A stretch of DNA of 64,000 nt from an uncultured Eubacteriales bacterium (lineage in GTDB: Bacteria; Bacillota; Clostridia; Christensenellales; CAG-917): positions 1 through 64,000 of the forward strand of contig UQVO01000005.1 in NCBI GenBank assembly GCA_900544575.1, read 5' to 3'. The notes under the pieces were generated by a model. It ran no database searches, had not been told where the DNA came from, and saw nothing but the letters and a program-made list of their open reading frames with translations. Both the position numbers and the translations under genes were made by a program. Of this stretch, positions 63,366 through 64,000 are shown one piece after another. Each line of letters opens with the position of its first letter. Positions within the stretch are counted from its first letter, which is position 1.

Positions 63366-64000
63366 AGCCGTATTGTATTCCGCGTCCCGTCCTTCCGACG
63401 AACAGTTCGCGCGTTTCGAACGCTTTCTCGAAAAGAAGTATAAGCGCAGGCTGGAACTCGAATGGGTGGAAAGCGATATGTTCCCCGGCGGGTTCAGGCT
63501 GGAAGCGGAAGACGACGTCTACGATTGGAGCGTAGGCGGCAGATTTACGCAGTTAAAACGCAAACTTCAAGGGCTGTCGGGTTCTGCCGACAACATCATT
63601 CCGCTCATTCGTCAGGCTCTCGAAGACTGGACTCCCGAAGCGCTCGCCGAAGAAACGGGCAGGGTGCTTTCGGTAGGCGACGGCATAGTCGCGGCGGACG
63701 GGCTTGCGCACGCGTCGTACGGCGAAATAGTCGTCTTCGACTGCGGAGTCAAGGGTATGATACAGGACCTCCGCCCAGAAACGTGCGGAATTATCGTTTT
63801 CGGCGACTGCCGCGATATATCGGCGGGCGACATCATACACCGCACGGGCAAGACGGCGGGCGTCCCCGTCGGCGAGGAGTTCCTCGGCAGGGTCGTGGAC
63901 GCGCTCGGTAATCCCGTGGACGGGCAGGGTGAAATCAATCCCGACGGTTACCGTCCCATTGAATGCCCCGCGCCCGGTATCGTGGACCGTCAGCCCGTCA
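63352..64000 (+). CDS. ATP synthase delta C-domain/alpha fusion (partial)
   Basis: The frame from ATG 63352 stays open to the window edge (216 codons). Residues about 4-73 match the C-terminal domain of the delta subunit (AVLYSASRPSDEQFARFERFLEKKY and FPGGFRLEAEDDVYDWSVGGRFTQLKRKL). From about residue 80 the sequence is the alpha subunit N-terminus (RQALEDWTPE, GRVLSVGDGIVAADGL, HRTGKTAGVPVGEEFLGRVVDALGNPVDG, RPIECPAPGIVDRQPV). The delta N-terminal domain, about 100 residues, is absent, and no separate atpH lies between atpF and this gene. GGAAGAGAAGG precedes the start. Confidence 0.88.
   Translation, partial: MEKNKAVLYSASRPSDEQFARFERFLEKKYKRRLELEWVESDMFPGGFRLEAEDDVYDWSVGGRFTQLKRKLQGLSGSADNIIPLIRQALEDWTPEALAEETGRVLSVGDGIVAADGLAHASYGEIVVFDCGVKGMIQDLRPETCGIIVFGDCRDISAGDIIHRTGKTAGVPVGEEFLGRVVDALGNPVDGQGEINPDGYRPIECPAPGIVDRQPV

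Overview
The window looks like chromosome of an anaerobic, Gram-positive endospore-lineage Bacillota of clostridial type with moderately high GC. Pointers are hrcA-grpE-dnaK-dnaJ behind a CIRCE operator, SpoVT and SpoVB, a DnaD/DnaI helicase-loading pair, a Firmicutes-type 6S RNA, a preQ1-I riboswitch in front of queT, lipoproteins, and TTGACA/TATAAT promoters with A-rich Shine-Dalgarno sites. No species is claimed.

Layout. 0.2-7.1 kb: minus-strand MMPL transporter and a giant tandem phosphoesterase. 7.4-8 kb: 6S RNA, then tRNA-Glu followed by a tandem array of terminators. 8.2-10.3 kb: PAP2 phosphatase and glycerophosphodiesterase. 10.5-10.8 kb: repeat module plus tRNA-Thr. 11-19.6 kb: heat-shock operon, prmA, rsmE, mtaB, a HIT protein and rpsU. 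19.6-19.9 kb: tRNA-Val(CAC). 19.9-28.8 kb: accessory enzymes (two S33-like hydrolases, an acetyltransferase, a GH18 lipoprotein, an amidohydrolase, an esterase, an XRE regulator). 29.5-41.3 kb: one large purine operon with a leader attenuator (purE, M, N, PurO-like cyclohydrolase, AICAR transformylase, D, L, guaB, folD). 41.3-41.7 kb: repeat module plus tRNA-Val(GAC). 41.8-45.8 kb: regulators, a flavoprotein and a membrane M28 peptidase. 46-49.8 kb: minus-strand dnaI, dnaD, mnmM, queT. 49.8-54.9 kb: flavin reductase to dus, largely overlapping genes. 55.6-59.0 kb: mosaic of tRNA 3'-end fragments, terminators and a foreign-looking ABC transporter, ending at tRNA-Ala. 59.3-61.3 kb: GPH symporter. 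61.5-64 kb: start of the ATP synthase operon.

The most interesting signal is non-coding. Downstream of all five tRNA genes there are extra copies of tRNA 3' ends, usually with a terminator, and at several loci a conserved structured module whose stems covary between copies. At tRNA-Ala these form a serial array, one unit of which carries the ABC transporter. That gene is also the only place where GATC is common: I found 25 GATC sites in about 2.1 kb there and only 4 in the rest of the 64 kb. A second surprise is at the right edge, where atpA appears fused to the C-terminal domain of the delta subunit, next to a c subunit with a long signal-like N-terminal extension.
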